Below are positions 1-11,170 of a stretch of DNA of 64,000 nt, in pieces (the stretch's first letter is position 1; every line of letters begins with the position of its first letter). The translations under genes were made by a program, and so were the position numbers. The notes beneath the pieces are model-generated. The model was not told the origin of the DNA. It was given only the letters and a program-made list of their open reading frames with translations, and did not search any database. Source of the DNA: Anomaloglossus baeobatrachus (Eukaryota; Chordata; Amphibia; Anura; Aromobatidae); contig NC_134357.1 in the NCBI RefSeq assembly GCF_048569485.1, positions 226,457,634 through 226,521,633 on the forward strand. The letters are read 5' to 3'.

Positions 1-152
1 CCTGTGTCCACTATCATCGCTGATCAGAATGCCCGACACTTTCGGTCATGCACAGTATGAAGCCGGGTGTACGTGTCCCGTCTTCAGAGAGGTCTAGTGT
101 GCATGGTTGGAAGTGCCTAGACTTCTGATCAGCGGTGACAGCGGACACATGT
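1..152. repeat. Inverted repeat, probable MITE fragment
   Basis: Bases 1-29 and 124-152 are imperfect reverse complements around the shared core CGCTGATCAGAA, so the stretch can fold into a stem with a loop of about 95 bases. It looks like the remnant of a short non-autonomous DNA element whose left side may lie outside the window. Family unknown. Confidence 0.45.
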
Positions 153-634
153 ACGTGCGTCACCGCTGATGATGCTGCATTGAATAGCATGTTAGCACAC
201 TCATTAGCATGTCATAATAGATCTTCAGAAAAGTTTTTTCTACAGATCTCTTTATGTGTCCTACTAGATACACAGATAATTAGACAGGGATTAGAAAAAT
301 GCACCCAGAACCGCTTGTGGTTCTAGGTGCAAATTGTACTTGATAAATTCCCTTTAAAGAGGGATTCTCAAGTATGCAAATTATCCCCAAACTATGGGAA
401 AAGGAATAACTTCCGATCACTGGGGATCTGACCACTGTGACCCCATCGATCCCCAAGAACCAGGGCTCTAAAGATCCGAGTGTGAATGGAGGAGTGGTTC
501 AGCATGTGCACTGCCACTTCACACATTCTTAGGCTTCAGACGCATGAACCAACAGACACTGACCCTCTGCTAAAGCACAATATGAACATAGTCTAAAAGG
601 GATTCTTTCACTAGGATTTCACCGCCAAACTATA
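153..634. other. Intron 4 sequence, no gene seen
   Basis: No exon-like sequence on either strand. The words around 365-520 resemble the internal part of short interspersed elements common in frogs, but I see no ends that define an element. Confidence 0.4.
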
Positions 635-790
635 CAGTGGAACCTTGGTTTACGACAACAATCTGTTCAGGGACTGTGCTTGTAAACCAAGTTACTCGTT
701 TAGCAAAGCAAAATTTCCCATAGGAAATAATGAAAGCTCAGACAATTCATTCCACAACTTGTGCAATGTCCCCTATTGTGCCATTCCACA

Positions 791-792
<2 letters not shown>

Positions 793-823
<31 letters not shown>
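793..823. repeat. (CA)n microsatellite
   Basis: About 15 CA dinucleotides in the left arm of the fold-back element. Confidence 0.9.
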
Positions 824-825
<2 letters not shown>

Positions 826-1799
826 CACCCTCCGTTCCCTTGGCAGCCTACTGGTTCTTGTAGTCCGCAGGTATGTGTATTTGTAACCATCGCGATGATG
901 CAGGAGCTTCCGCTGTCAGTGCTTCAGCAGCACACGTCATACATACGCAGGAGCCGCTTGCCTCTGATTGGTCAGTGCGCTGCCTTTGAAGAGCGCTGAC
1001 AGCAGAAGTTCCTCCATCGTCGCGATGGTTACCCGATACACATACTGTACCTGCAGACTACAAGAACCATAAGGCCGGCGATGGAAAGGAAGGTAAGGTG
1101 AGCATAATATGTGTGTGTTTGTGCGGACTACAAGAGCGGGCCAGAGCGCGGTGAAAGTACGGAAGCGGAAGTGTGTGCGGCGAGTATTTACTCGTACAGC
1201 AAAAATTGCTAGTAAACTGAGTTACAAAGTTGTGAAAAGAACAACCACTTCCAGATTTTCATTATTTTAAACTTGTCTTGCAGACTCAAAAAACCGTTTA
1301 TATGGACCAAGAAGAAAAAAACGAGTCTCAAATGCAATCACATATTTTTTTGCAAAATTTATCAAAAAAGTTTATTATTATTCGAATAGAAGGAATGTTT
1401 TACAAACATTAAAAGCACAAGTACGGTCTCAAGCAAAAGGTCATGACCCGGGAATAACAGGTTCACACACCATGCTGCAGAAAAAACATGCAAATTATGG
1501 GAAAATCATAAATCTCATTGCCATTTTCAACATAAGCCGGGCTTTCAACTATATAAATTTAAGTCTAGGGCTATTTAACCCCTTAACGACCGCCGATACG
1601 CCTTTTAACGGCGGTCGGAAAAAAGGGTCTAGCGCCCCCCAGAGTCAGAAAATTTCCGGGGTCTCAGCTGCCGGGGGTAGCTGAGACCCTGGAAATCATG
1701 ATTCTGGCTGGTTTTTCCGGTCCCCGCTCACCTGATGACCGGTATACACCGTATACCGATGATCAGGTTACAGTAAATGACCGCGCCGGTAAAAAATCA

Positions 1800-1845
1800 T
1801 TTATCTCCCATCTGGCATAAACAAACATGTCAGATGGGAGATAAA
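1800..1845. repeat. Perfect 15-bp hairpin
   Basis: TTTATCTCCCATCTG (1800-1814) and its exact complement (1831-1845) are separated by 16 bases, within the subterminal region of the TTAA element. Subterminal hairpins are common in non-autonomous DNA transposons. Confidence 0.85.
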
Positions 1846-3038
1846 TCTCCTTCCACGGTCCTTTCGGGTCCCCCGGTGTCGCCAAAGTGTCCCCCCACCC
1901 CCCCTCCCTCCCGAAAATCTAACATGGCGCTGCACATACCGGCGCGCACAGCAGCGCGCCGGCCGCATTTCCCCCTTTCCTATGGTTTCTGTCGCATGTG
2001 CTATGACACATACGACAGAAACCTGCTCCCCAGGCCCTGCCAAGTCACCCCCTATCCCCACCCCGGTGTTCCCCGGTGTCCCCCGTACCTGTCAGCTCTG
2101 ATCCCCCGCGGCCCCCTCCTCCGGCTCCTTCAACAGCAGACACCGGTCACACGTGCAGAGCGCGGCTGTCAGCTTCCTGTGTCTGACTCAGACGCTGTCT
2201 GCTGCTGCTGCTTGCACAGAGTCTGCAGCTGTGACCCGGGGAGGGTGGGTGCAAATTCTTTGCACCCACTCTCCTCAAATGGATGGTCTGCACTCCTAGA
2301 AAATGGGGGATACGTTCCCTGAACGTGCCCCCCATATTCTAGAAGGTCCAGAATCGCCGCGGGACTTTCACAATGGATTACAGCAGGGACCAGATTTTTT
2401 TTTTTTCTTTTCAATAAATTGGCCAAAAGAGGGAATGTTTTTGGGGAGTGTTTTTTCAAATAAATTTTTTTTTTGTTGTCAATTTTTTTTTATTATTACT
2501 GTCAATTAGTTATGTCTGGTATCAAATAGACGCCGTGACATAACTAATTGCTGGGCTTGATGCCAGGTGACATTACACATCTGGTATCAACCCCATTTAT
2601 TACCCCGTTTGCCAACGCACCAGGGCGCGGGATGAGTTGGGGCGAAGCGCCAGGATTGGCGCATCTAATGGATGCGCCACTTCTGGGGCGGCTGCGGCCT
2701 GCTATTTTTAGGCTGGGAAGAGTCCAATAACCATGGCTCTTCCCACCCTGAGAATACCAGACCCAGGTGTCAGCTTCACCTTGGCTGGTGATCTAATTTG
2801 GGGGGACCCTATGTTTGTTTTTTTTTTTTTAATTATTTATTTATAAATAATTAAAAAAAAAAAAAACAGCTTGGGGAGCCCTCCAAATTGATCACCAGCC
2901 AAGGTGAAGCTGTCAGCTGTGGTTTGCAGGCTACAGCTGTCTGCTTTACCCTAGCTGGCTATCAAAAATAGGGGGGACCCCACGTCATTTATTTTAATTA
3001 TTTTTTTTTTCTTTTTGGGCTAAATACAAGGCTAGGCA

Positions 3039-3070
3039 CCCTTTAGTGCCACATGAAAGGCACTAAAGGG
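3039..3070. repeat. Perfect 12-bp hairpin
   Basis: CCCTTTAGTGCC (3039-3050) pairs with GGCACTAAAGGG (3059-3070) across an 8-base loop. It lies inside the TTAA element. Confidence 0.85.
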
Positions 3071-3519
3071 CGCCAGCTTAGAATATGCAGGGGGGTGGGA
3101 CGTTATATATGTTTGACATCTATCCATTCATCCATTGTAGCATTTTAGGCTATGTGCCCACAATCAGGGATTGCAGCGTTTTGGGCGCAGAGTGTTTTCC
3201 CTGTGTCCATAACGCTGCGTTGTGCAGTAGAAGCACAGTGGAAGGATTTTTGGAGATCCCGTGCCCACTGGGCTTCTTTTCTCCGCAGCATAAACTGACC
3301 TGTGGCGCAGCTTCCCGAGCCTCAGCATGTCAATTTATGCTGCGGAGATGAGTGTTCTCTGCAGGTAGAATAGAACTAAAGTCCACAGCGGCCTGAACCC
3401 AAATCGTGGGCATGGGCAGCTGCGTTCTCCCGTGGACAACACTCACATCTCTGCAGGAAGGCTGACACTGTGTACTAGACGCCGTGTCGCTGGATCATGG
3501 CCACATAGCCTAACAGTGA

Positions 3520-3889
3520 GAAATTTGTTGCTACAGAAACATTTTTGTGAAGTACCTGCGGATTCAAAATGCTTACTATACTCCTGAATAAAATCCTTGA
3601 GGGGTCCAGTTTCCAAAATGGAGTCACTTGTGGGGGGTTTCTAATGTATAGGTACCCAAGAGGCCCTGCTAATGTGACATGGTGCGCGCAATTTATTTCA
3701 ACTTTTCCAAAATTCAAATGGTGCTCCTTCCATTCCAAGCCCTCCCATATATCCAAACAGAGGTTTTTGGCCACATATGGGGTATCCCTGCGCTCACAAG
3801 AAATTGGATAACAACCTGTGGGGTCCACGTTTTGTTGTTGCCTCTTGAAAAAGTGAGAAATGTGATGCTAAAGAAACATTTTTGTGAAA
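3520..3889. repeat. First unit of the ~390-bp tandem repeat
   Basis: It contains the markers TGTGAAGTACCTG (about 3547) and GGGGTCCAGTTTCC, which recur in the units from 9920 onward. The DIRS element at 3890-9919 splits this unit: the text before 3890 joins smoothly to the text after 9919 when compared with later units. Confidence 0.8.
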
Positions 3890-3933
3890 AAGAAGGGAAT
3901 TTTGTTTACTTACCGTAAATTCCTTTTCTTCTA

Positions 3934-4069
3934 GCTCCTATTGGGAGACCCAGACAATTGGGTGTATAGCTTCTGCCTCCGGAGGCCACACAAAGTACTA
4001 CACTTTAAAAAGTGTAACCCCTCCCCTCTGCCTATACACCCTCCCGTGCATCACGGGCTCCTCAGTTTT
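3934..4069 (-). repeat. DIRS copy 1 terminal inverted repeat (3' side)
   Basis: Nearly identical in reverse complement to 9778-9912, including the CTCCGGAGG and AAAGTACTACACTTT words. An extra stretch of about 44 bases, 3890-3933, lies outside it and contains CTTACCGTAAAT. Confidence 0.9.
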
Positions 4070-4231
4070 GGTGCAAAAGCAGGAAGGAGGAAACTTATAA
4101 ATTGGTCTAAGGTAAATTCAATCCGAAGAATGTTCGGAGAACTGAAACCATGAACCAAAAGAACAATTGAACATGAACAACATGTGTACACAAAAGAACA
4201 AACCGCCCGAGGGGCACAGGGGCGGGTGCTG

Positions 4232-4327
4232 GGTCTCCCAATAGGAGCTAGAAGAAAAGGAATTTACGGTAAGTAAACAAAATTCCCTTCTTCTTTGTCG
4301 CTCCATTGGGAGACCCAGACAATTGGG
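4232..4327. repeat. DIRS copy 1 internal complementary region
   Basis: The first half (4232-4289) is the reverse complement of the left outer end (about 3891-3948). The second half (4290-4327) is the reverse complement of the right outer end. In DIRS elements this region is thought to align the two ends and help form the circular intermediate. Its position just past the recombinase frame is canonical. Confidence 0.92.
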
Positions 4328-4397
4328 ACGTCCAAAAGCAGTCCCTGGGTGGGTAAAAGAATACCTCGATAAAAAAAGAGTCGAAAACGACCCCCTC

Positions 4398-7300
4398 TTA
4401 CAGGTGGGCAACCGCCGCCTGAAGGACTAGCCTACCTAGACTGGCGTCTGCCGAAGCATAGGTATGCACCTGATAGTGTTTCGTGAAAGTGTGCAGACTA
4501 GACCAGGTAGCTGCCTGACACACCTGCTGAGCCGTAGCCCGGAGCCGCAATGCCCAGGACGCACCCACGGCTCTGGTAGAATGGGCTTTCAGCCCCAAAG
4601 GAAGCGGAAGCCCAGAAGAACGGTAGGCTTCAAGAATCGGTTCTTTGATCCACCGAGCCAAAGTTGACTTGGAAGCCTGCGATCCCTTACGCTGGCCAGC
4701 GACAAGGACAAAGAGGGCATCTGAACGGCGCAAGGGCGCCGTGCGAGACACGTAGAGCCGGAGTGCTCTCACCAGATCTAATGAGTGCAAATCCTTTTCA
4801 CATTGGTGAATTGGATGAGGGCAAAATGAAGGTAAGGAGATATCCTGATTAAGATGAAAAGGGGATACCACCTTAGGGAGAAATTCCGGGACCGGACGCA
4901 GAACCACCTTATCCTGGTGAAAAACCAGGAAGGGGGCTTTGCATGACAGCGCTGCCAGCTCCGACACTCTACGGAGCGATGTAACTGCCACTAGAAATGC
5001 CACCTTCTGCGAAAGACGTGATAAAGAGACATCCCGCAGCGGCTCGAAAGGTGGTTTCTGAAGAGCCGCTAGCACCCTGTTAAGGTCCCAGGGTTCCAGC
5101 GGACGCTTGTAAGGTGGGACTATGTGGCAAACTCCCTGCAGGAACGTGCGGACCTGCGGAAGCCGGGCTAGACGCTTTTGAAAAAATACGGATAGCGCCG
5201 ATACTTGTCTCTTGAGAGAACCGAGAGACAAACCCTTGTCCATTCCGGATTGAAGGAATGAAAGAAAAGTGGGTAAGGCAAAGGGCCAGGGAGAAAAACC
5301 ATTATCAGAGCACCAGGATAAGAAGATCCTCCAAGACCTGTGATAGATCTTGGCGGACGTTGGTTTCCTGAACTGTCTCATAGTGGCAATGACATCTTGA
5401 GATAACCCTGAGGACGCTAGGAGCCAGGACTCAATGGCCACACAGTCAGGTTGAGGGCCGCAGAATTCAGATGGAAAAACGGCCCTTGTGACAGCAAGTC
5501 TGGGCGGTCTGGGAGCGCCCACGGTTGACCCACCGTGAGATGCCACAGATCCGGGTACCACGACCGCCTCGGCCAATCTGGGGCGACGAGAATGGCGCGA
5601 CGACAGTCTGACCTGATTTTGCGCAGCACTCTGGGCAGCATCGCCAGAGGAGGAAATACATAGGGCAGTCGAAACTGCGACCAATCCTGAACTAATGCGT
5701 CCGCCGCCAGAGCTCTGTGATCTTGAGACCGGGCCATGAATGCCGGGACTTTGTTGTTGTGCCGTGACGCCATGAGATCGACGTCCGGCGTTCCCCAGCG
5801 GCGACAGATCTCTCGAAACACGTCTGGGTGAAGAGACCATTCCCCCGCGTCCATGCCCTGTCGACTGAGAAAATCTGCTTCCCAGTTTTCTACGCCCGGG
5901 ATGTGAACTGCGGAGATGGTGGAAGCTGTGGCTTCCACCCACTGCAGAATCCGTCGGACTTCCTGGAAGGCTTGACGACTGCGAGTGCCGCCTTGGTGGT
6001 TGATGTATGCGACGGCAGTGGCGTTGTCCGACTGGATCCGGATCTGCCTGCCCTCCAGCCACCGATGAAAAGGCCAATAGGGCTAGATACACTGCCCTTA
6101 TCTCCAGAATATTGATCTGAAGGGATGACTCTATCGGAGTCCAGGTTCCCTGAGCCCTGTGGTGAAGAAAAACCGCCCCCCACCCTGACAGGCTCGCGTC
6201 CGTGGTGACCACAGCCCAGGTGGGGGGTAGGAAGGATTTTCCCTGCGACAGAGAGTCGGGAAGGAGCCACCACTGAAGTGACGTCTTGGTTGCAAGGGAA
6301 AGAGAGATGTTCCTGTCGAGGGAAGTCGACCTCCTGTCCCATTTGCGGAGAATGTCCCACTGGAGTGGCCGCAGATGGAATTGCGTGAAGGGCACTGCCT
6401 CCATCGCTGCCACCATCTTCCCCAGGAAGTGCATGAGGCGCCTCAAGGGGTGTGACTGACCCCGAAGAAGAGATTGCACCCCTGCCTGCAGCAAAAGCTG
6501 TTTGTCCAGCGGTAGCATGACTACTGCTGACTGAGTATGAAACTCCATCCCAAGGTACGTCAGTGATTGGGTCGGTGTCAACTTGGATTTTGGGAAGTTG
6601 ATGATCCACCCGAACTGCTGGAGAGTCGCCAGAGCGACGGAAAGGCTGTTTTGACACGCCATCTGAGAGGGTGCCCTGACCAGAAGATCGTCTAAGTAGG
6701 GAATCACCGAGTGGCCCTGAGAATGCAGGACCGCCACAACAGATGCCATGACCTTGGTGAACACCCTTGGGGCTGTCGCCAGGCCGAAAGGCAAATCCAC
6801 GAACTGAAGGTGTTCGTCCCCGATGGCGAAACGCAGAAAGCGTTGATGTTCGGGTGCGATCGGCACATGGAGATAAGCATCCTTGATGTCGATCGATGCT
6901 AGGAAGTCTCCTTGTGACATTGAAGCGATGACCGAGCGGAGAGATTCCATCCGAAACCGTCTGGTGCTCACATGTCTGTTGAGCAGTTTGAGGTCCAGAA
7001 CGGAACGGAACGAGCCGTCCTTCTTTGGCACCACAAACAAGTTGGAGTAAAAGCCGCGACCATGTTCCTGGGGGGGGGGAACAGGGATCACAACTCCTTC
7101 TGTCTTCAGAGCGTTCACCGCCTGAAAAAGTGCATCGGCTCGCTCGGGGGGCGGAGAGGTTCTGAAGAAACGAGTCGGGGGACGAGAGCTGAACTCTATC
7201 CTGTAACCGTGAGACAGAATGTCTCTCACCCATCGGTCTTGAACATGTGGCCACCAGGTGTCGCAAAAGCGGGAGAGCCTGCCACCGACCGAGGATGCGG

Positions 7301-7568
7301 TTCGGGGATGCCGAGAGTCATGAGGAGGCCGCCTTGGAAACAGTGCCTCCTGCGGCCTTTTGGGGCCGTGACTTGGACCGCCACGCATAGGAGTTCCTTT
7401 GGCCTTTCTCCGGCCTGTTGGACAAAGAGGTTTGGGGCTTGGCGGAGGGACGAAAGGACCGAAACCTCGATTGTATTTTCCGTTGCTGAGGTCTCTTCGG
7501 TTTGGACTGGGGTAAGGAGGAGTCCTTTCCCTTGGATTCCTTAATAATCTCATCCAATCGTTCGCCAA
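4398..7568 (-). pseudogene. DIRS copy 1 pol: RT, RNase H, methyltransferase-like region, tyrosine recombinase
   Basis: The frame overlaps the end of the gag-like frame, as in other DIRS elements. In order it carries a reverse transcriptase (VPKKDGSFR near 7020, the YLDDLL active-site box near 6690), RNase H (ending near 5830), a region like the DIRS adenine-methyltransferase domain (PDVDLMASRHN onward), and a C-terminal tyrosine recombinase with RVSELAAL, HSTRAVGAS and KHYQ, the usual R / HxxR / Y layout. Translation is almost continuous; about two breaks are present. This is transposon protein, not a host gene. Confidence 0.9.
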
Positions 7569-8856
7569 ACAAACGGTCGCCAGAAAACGGCAAACCGGTT
7601 AAGAACCTCTTGGAAGCAGAGTCTGCCTTCCATTCGCGCAGCCACATGGCCCTGCGGACTGCCACAGAGTTAGTGGATGCCACAGCTGTACGGCTAGCAG
7701 AGTCTAGGACTGCGTTCATGGCGTAGGAAGAAAAAGCTGACGCTTGAGAAGTCAAAGACGCAACTTGCGGAGCAGAATTGCGTGTGACAGCATTAATCTC
7801 AGCCAGACAAGCTGAGATAGCTTGGAGTGCCCACACGGCTGCAAAGGCCGGGGCAAAAGACGCGCCCGTGGCCTCATAGATGGACTTCACCAGGAGCTCT
7901 ATCTGCCTGTCAGTGGCATCCTTTAGAGATGAGCCATCTGCTACCGATACCACAGATCTAGCCGCCAATCTGGAGACTGGGGGATCCACCTTGGGACATT
8001 GAGCCCAACCCTTAACTACGTCAGAGGGGAAGGGGTAACGTGTGTCAGTAAGGCGCTTAGTAAAGCGCTTGTCCGGAACTGCTCTGGGCTTCTGGACAGC
8101 ATCTCTGAAGTTAGAGTGATCGAAAAACGCACTCCGCGTACGTTTAGGGAACCGAAACTGGTGTTTCTCCTGCTGAGAAGTCGACTCCTCTACAGGTGGC
8201 GGCGGGGGAGATATATCTAACACCTGGTTGATGGACGAGATAAGGTCATTTACTATGGCGTCCCCTTCAGGTGTATCAAGATTGAGAGCAACGTCAGGTT
8301 CAGAGCCCTGAGCTGCGACGTCCGCCTCGTCCTCCAGAGAGTCCTCAAGCTGGGAACCCGAGCAGCGTAAAGAAGTCGGGGAAGATTCCCAGCGGGCCTG
8401 CTTAGCCGGTCTGGGACTGTGGTCCAGGCCGGAGTCCTCCACATGAGACCTAGGGCCCCCCCTGGGAACGTGCTGCGGCGCGGGCAGAGAGGGGCCTGGA
8501 GGCGAAGATCCAACAGGGCCCGGGGCCTGTGGAAGGACCGGTCTGGACTGCAAAGCTTCAAGCAGCTTGGCAGACCATTTGTCCATAGACTGAGCCATGG
8601 ATTGTGAGAGTGATTCAGATAGTTTTTCAGCAAAAACTGCAAACTCTGTCCCTGCCGCCTGGACAGGGGGAGCAAGGGGTTCTACCTGAGCCGAGGGGCC
8701 CACTAGTGACCGAGGCTCCGGCTGAGCAAGTAAAACAGGGGTTGAGCATTGCTCACAGTGTGGGTAGGTGGAACCCGCAGGCAACTTAGCCGCACAAGAG
8801 GTACAGGACGCAAAATAACCCTGTGCCTTGGCACCCTTGCTCCTTGTGGACGACAT
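7318..8856 (-). CDS. DIRS copy 1 gag-like frame
   Basis: The likely start is the ATG at 8856, giving MSSTRSKGAKAQG; an in-frame upstream extension looks like leader. A Cys-rich patch (CTSCAAKL ... PHCEQC) follows directly, then Pro/Ser-rich low-complexity sequence, a conserved central region (KHQFRFPKRTRSAFFDH, SVADGSSLKDATDRQ) and a basic C-terminus. The copy at 19878-21335 has the same layout. DIRS gag-like proteins are thought to package the element RNA; their biochemistry is poorly known. It overlaps the pol frame by about 250 bases. Confidence 0.75.
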   Translation of the reverse strand: MSSTRSKGAKAQGYFASCTSCAAKLPAGSTYPHCEQCSTPVLLAQPEPRSLVGPSAQVEPLAPPVQAAGTEFAVFAEKLSESLSQSMAQSMDKWSAKLLEALQSRPVLPQAPGPVGSSPPGPSLPAPQHVPRGGPRSHVEDSGLDHSPRPAKQARWESSPTSLRCSGSQLEDSLEDEADVAAQGSEPDVALNLDTPEGDAIVNDLISSINQVLDISPPPPPVEESTSQQEKHQFRFPKRTRSAFFDHSNFRDAVQKPRAVPDKRFTKRLTDTRYPFPSDVVKGWAQCPKVDPPVSRLAARSVVSVADGSSLKDATDRQIELLVKSIYEATGASFAPAFAAVWALQAISACLAEINAVTRNSAPQVASLTSQASAFSSYAMNAVLDSASRTAVASTNSVAVRRAMWLREWKADSASKRFLTGLPFSGDRLFGERLDEIIKESKGKDSSLPQSKPKRPQQRKIQSRFRSFRPSAKPQTSLSNRPEKGQRNSYAWRSKSRPQKAAGGTVSKAASS

Positions 8857-9777
8857 GCTGTTGTCTCCTAGGAGAGTGATCACTGAGGGTATATGGGAAA
8901 GGGTATACAGCCCGACCAAACAGAAATATATAATATATATATAGTAACTATTCCGGCACCCTAAGGGGGCCAGCACCGGGTGACCGGTGTGGCTTACCGA
9001 CCGCTAAAAAGCGGAGTGTGTGTCCTCCAGATTCCCTGCCTTAGGTCTCCCAGCGTTGCAGAGCTCTTTCCTGGAAATCCTCCACAGGCAGAATGCCAAA
9101 AAATGGCTGCCGGAGCTCTCTGGGGAGGAGTGGGGCCGTGGGCGGCGCTAGAAAAGTGCGGGAATCTGGAGTCCCCACAGTGATCAGTGAGGGGGGAGGA
9201 GACATACAGGATGCTCCGGCCCTCACAACCGACGTCAGGTCGGCAGTCCCGCCCTTACCCCTGATAGACAGGCCCGGGGGCGGGAGTTTTGCTACTAGGC
9301 CGCAATTGAAGCCGGGGACTAAATTTAAGACCGTGGCCGACAAACAGGCGCGGTCGGCGCGGAAGTCCGCCGGCCGTCACAAATAAGCAGCTGCTGCAGC
9401 GTCCGGGATGAAGGCGCTCCATGCACATCCCCCATGGGGGTACAGAGTACCTTAGTGATGCAGGGCCCGGTCCCTGAAGATAATAAGCTCCTGTCCGACA
9501 GATTCCCACAGGGGCTGCGGAGGGAGCACGGTCCCAGTGAATGGATGACCGCTCAGGATCCCACTTCTCCCAGAGCCGCTAAGGGATGGTGAAGGAGACG
9601 GCATGAGGCTCCGGCCTTTGTACCCACAATGGGTACCTCAACCTTAACAGCACCGCCGACGTAGTGGGGTGAGAAGGGAACATGCCGGGGGCCCCGTGGG
9701 GGCCCACTTTTCTTCCAACCGATATAACTAAAATGAGAATGCATGAGTGGATGTGTGCCTCCTTCCACACAAAGCAT

Positions 9778-9912
9778 AAAACTGAGGAGCCCGTGATGCA
9801 CGGGATGGTGTATAGGCAGAGGGGAGGGGTTACACTTTTTAAAGTGTAGTACTTTGTGTGGCCTCCGGAGGCAGAAGCTATACACCCAATTGTCTGAATC
9901 TCCCAATGGAGC
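9778..9912 (-). repeat. DIRS copy 1 terminal inverted repeat (5' side)
   Basis: Reverse complement of 3934-4069 with only a few differences. The outer end has GAGCGACAAAG, which the internal complementary region reproduces in complement. Confidence 0.9.
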
Positions 9913-9919
9913 GACAAAG

Positions 9920-11170
9920 AAAATGAAAATTTTCAATATGGCAACCTAAGCTTATCAAATTCTGTGAAGTATTCGTGGATTCAAAATGCTCAATATACAC
10001 CTAGATAAAAGCCTTGAGGTGTCTTGATTCCAGAATGGGGTTTCTTGTGGGGGGGCCTCCACTGTTTAGGCACTTTAGGGGTTTTCCAAATGCGACATAG
10101 CGTCCACTAATTATTCCAGCCAAATGTTCAGTCAAATTGCACTCCTTCCCTTCCAAGACCTGCCGTGTGCCCAAACAGTTGATTTCCACCACATATAAGA
10201 TATCACCAAACTCAGGAGAAATTGCACAATACATTTCATGGTGATTTTTTTCCTGTTACCCTTGTGATAAAAAAAGCTACCTGGTTGAAGTAACAATTTT
10301 GTGGTAAAATTTTATTTTTTTATTTTCATGGCTCAACGTTATAAACTTCTGTGAAGCACCTGGGGGTTCAGGGTACTCACCAAACATCTAGATAAATTCC
10401 TTGAGGGGCCTAGTTTTCAATATGGGGTCACTTGTGGTGTTTTTTTTGCTGTTTACGTACCTTAGGGGTCCTCCAAATGCAACATGGTGCCCGCAAGCTT
10501 TTTCAGCCAAATTTCCTTTCCAAAATTCAAATATTGCTCCTTTCGTTCCAAGCCCTCCCATTTGTCCATACATAGGTTTCAGACCACATGTGAGGTATCA
10601 CCGTGCTCATAAAAAAGTGGGTAACAAACATTTGGGTCAAATTTTTGGAATTAACTCTTGAAAAAGTGAGAGAATTGATGCTAAAGCAACATTTTTGAGA
10701 AAAAAATTACAATTTTCAATATGACAAAGTAACGTTATCAAAATCTGTGAAGTACCTGTGGGTCCAAAATGCTCAGTATACCCCTCGATAGAAGCCTTAA
10801 GGGGTCTAGTTTCCAAAATGGGGTCACTTGAGGGGGGTTCCTGCTGTTTAGGTACCTTAGGGGATCTGTAAAAGCAACATGGTGCCCGCAATCTGTTTCA
10901 GCCAACTTTGCTTTCCAAAATTCAAATATTGCTCCTTTCATTCCGAGCCCTCCCATTTACCCAAACAAAGGTTTCTGACCACATGTGGGGTATCGGCGCG
11001 CTCATAAGAAAGTGGGTAACAAAGTGTGAGGTCCAATTTTTGGTGTTACCTCTTGAAAAAGTAAGAAAATTAGTGCTAAAGTAACATTTTTAGGTAAAAT
11101 GTTAATTTTTATTTTTTTTCATTCCACATTACTTTAGTTCCTGTGAAGCACCTGAAGGGTTAATAAACTT
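9920..11170. repeat. Tandem repeat, ~390-bp units
   Basis: The word TGTGAAG(T/C)A recurs at about 9964, 10351, 10747 and 11143, spaced 387-396 bases. Each unit carries a CCTTGAGGGG / TAGTTT / AAAATGGGGTCACTTG-like core and CCCAAACA. With the unit at 3520-3889 this is at least four units, degenerating toward the right end of the TTAA element. Confidence 0.8.

Larger units (their letters stand above)
3890..9919 (-). mobile_element. DIRS-type retrotransposon copy 1, nearly whole
   Basis: A tyrosine-recombinase retrotransposon fossil of about 6.0 kb. It has terminal inverted repeats (3934-4069 and 9778-9912), an internal complementary region (4232-4327) made of the complements of both outer ends, a gag-like frame and a pol frame with reverse transcriptase, RNase H, a methyltransferase-like region and tyrosine recombinase. 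There is no target-site duplication, as expected for DIRS, which integrates by recombination. It sits in a tandem repeat unit of the TTAA element. The inverted repeats differ at only a few positions and the frames are mostly open with about two breaks, so it is young relative to its surroundings. It runs in the same direction as prpf19. Confidence 0.93.

Noticed and set aside
5890-7266. 458-codon minus-strand open frame over the DIRS pol
   Set aside because: It is a shadow frame of the pol region; the conserved motifs read in another frame.
4398-8976. DIRS frames as host genes
   Set aside because: They carry reverse transcriptase, RNase H and tyrosine recombinase between inverted repeats with an internal complementary region, so they belong to a retrotransposon.
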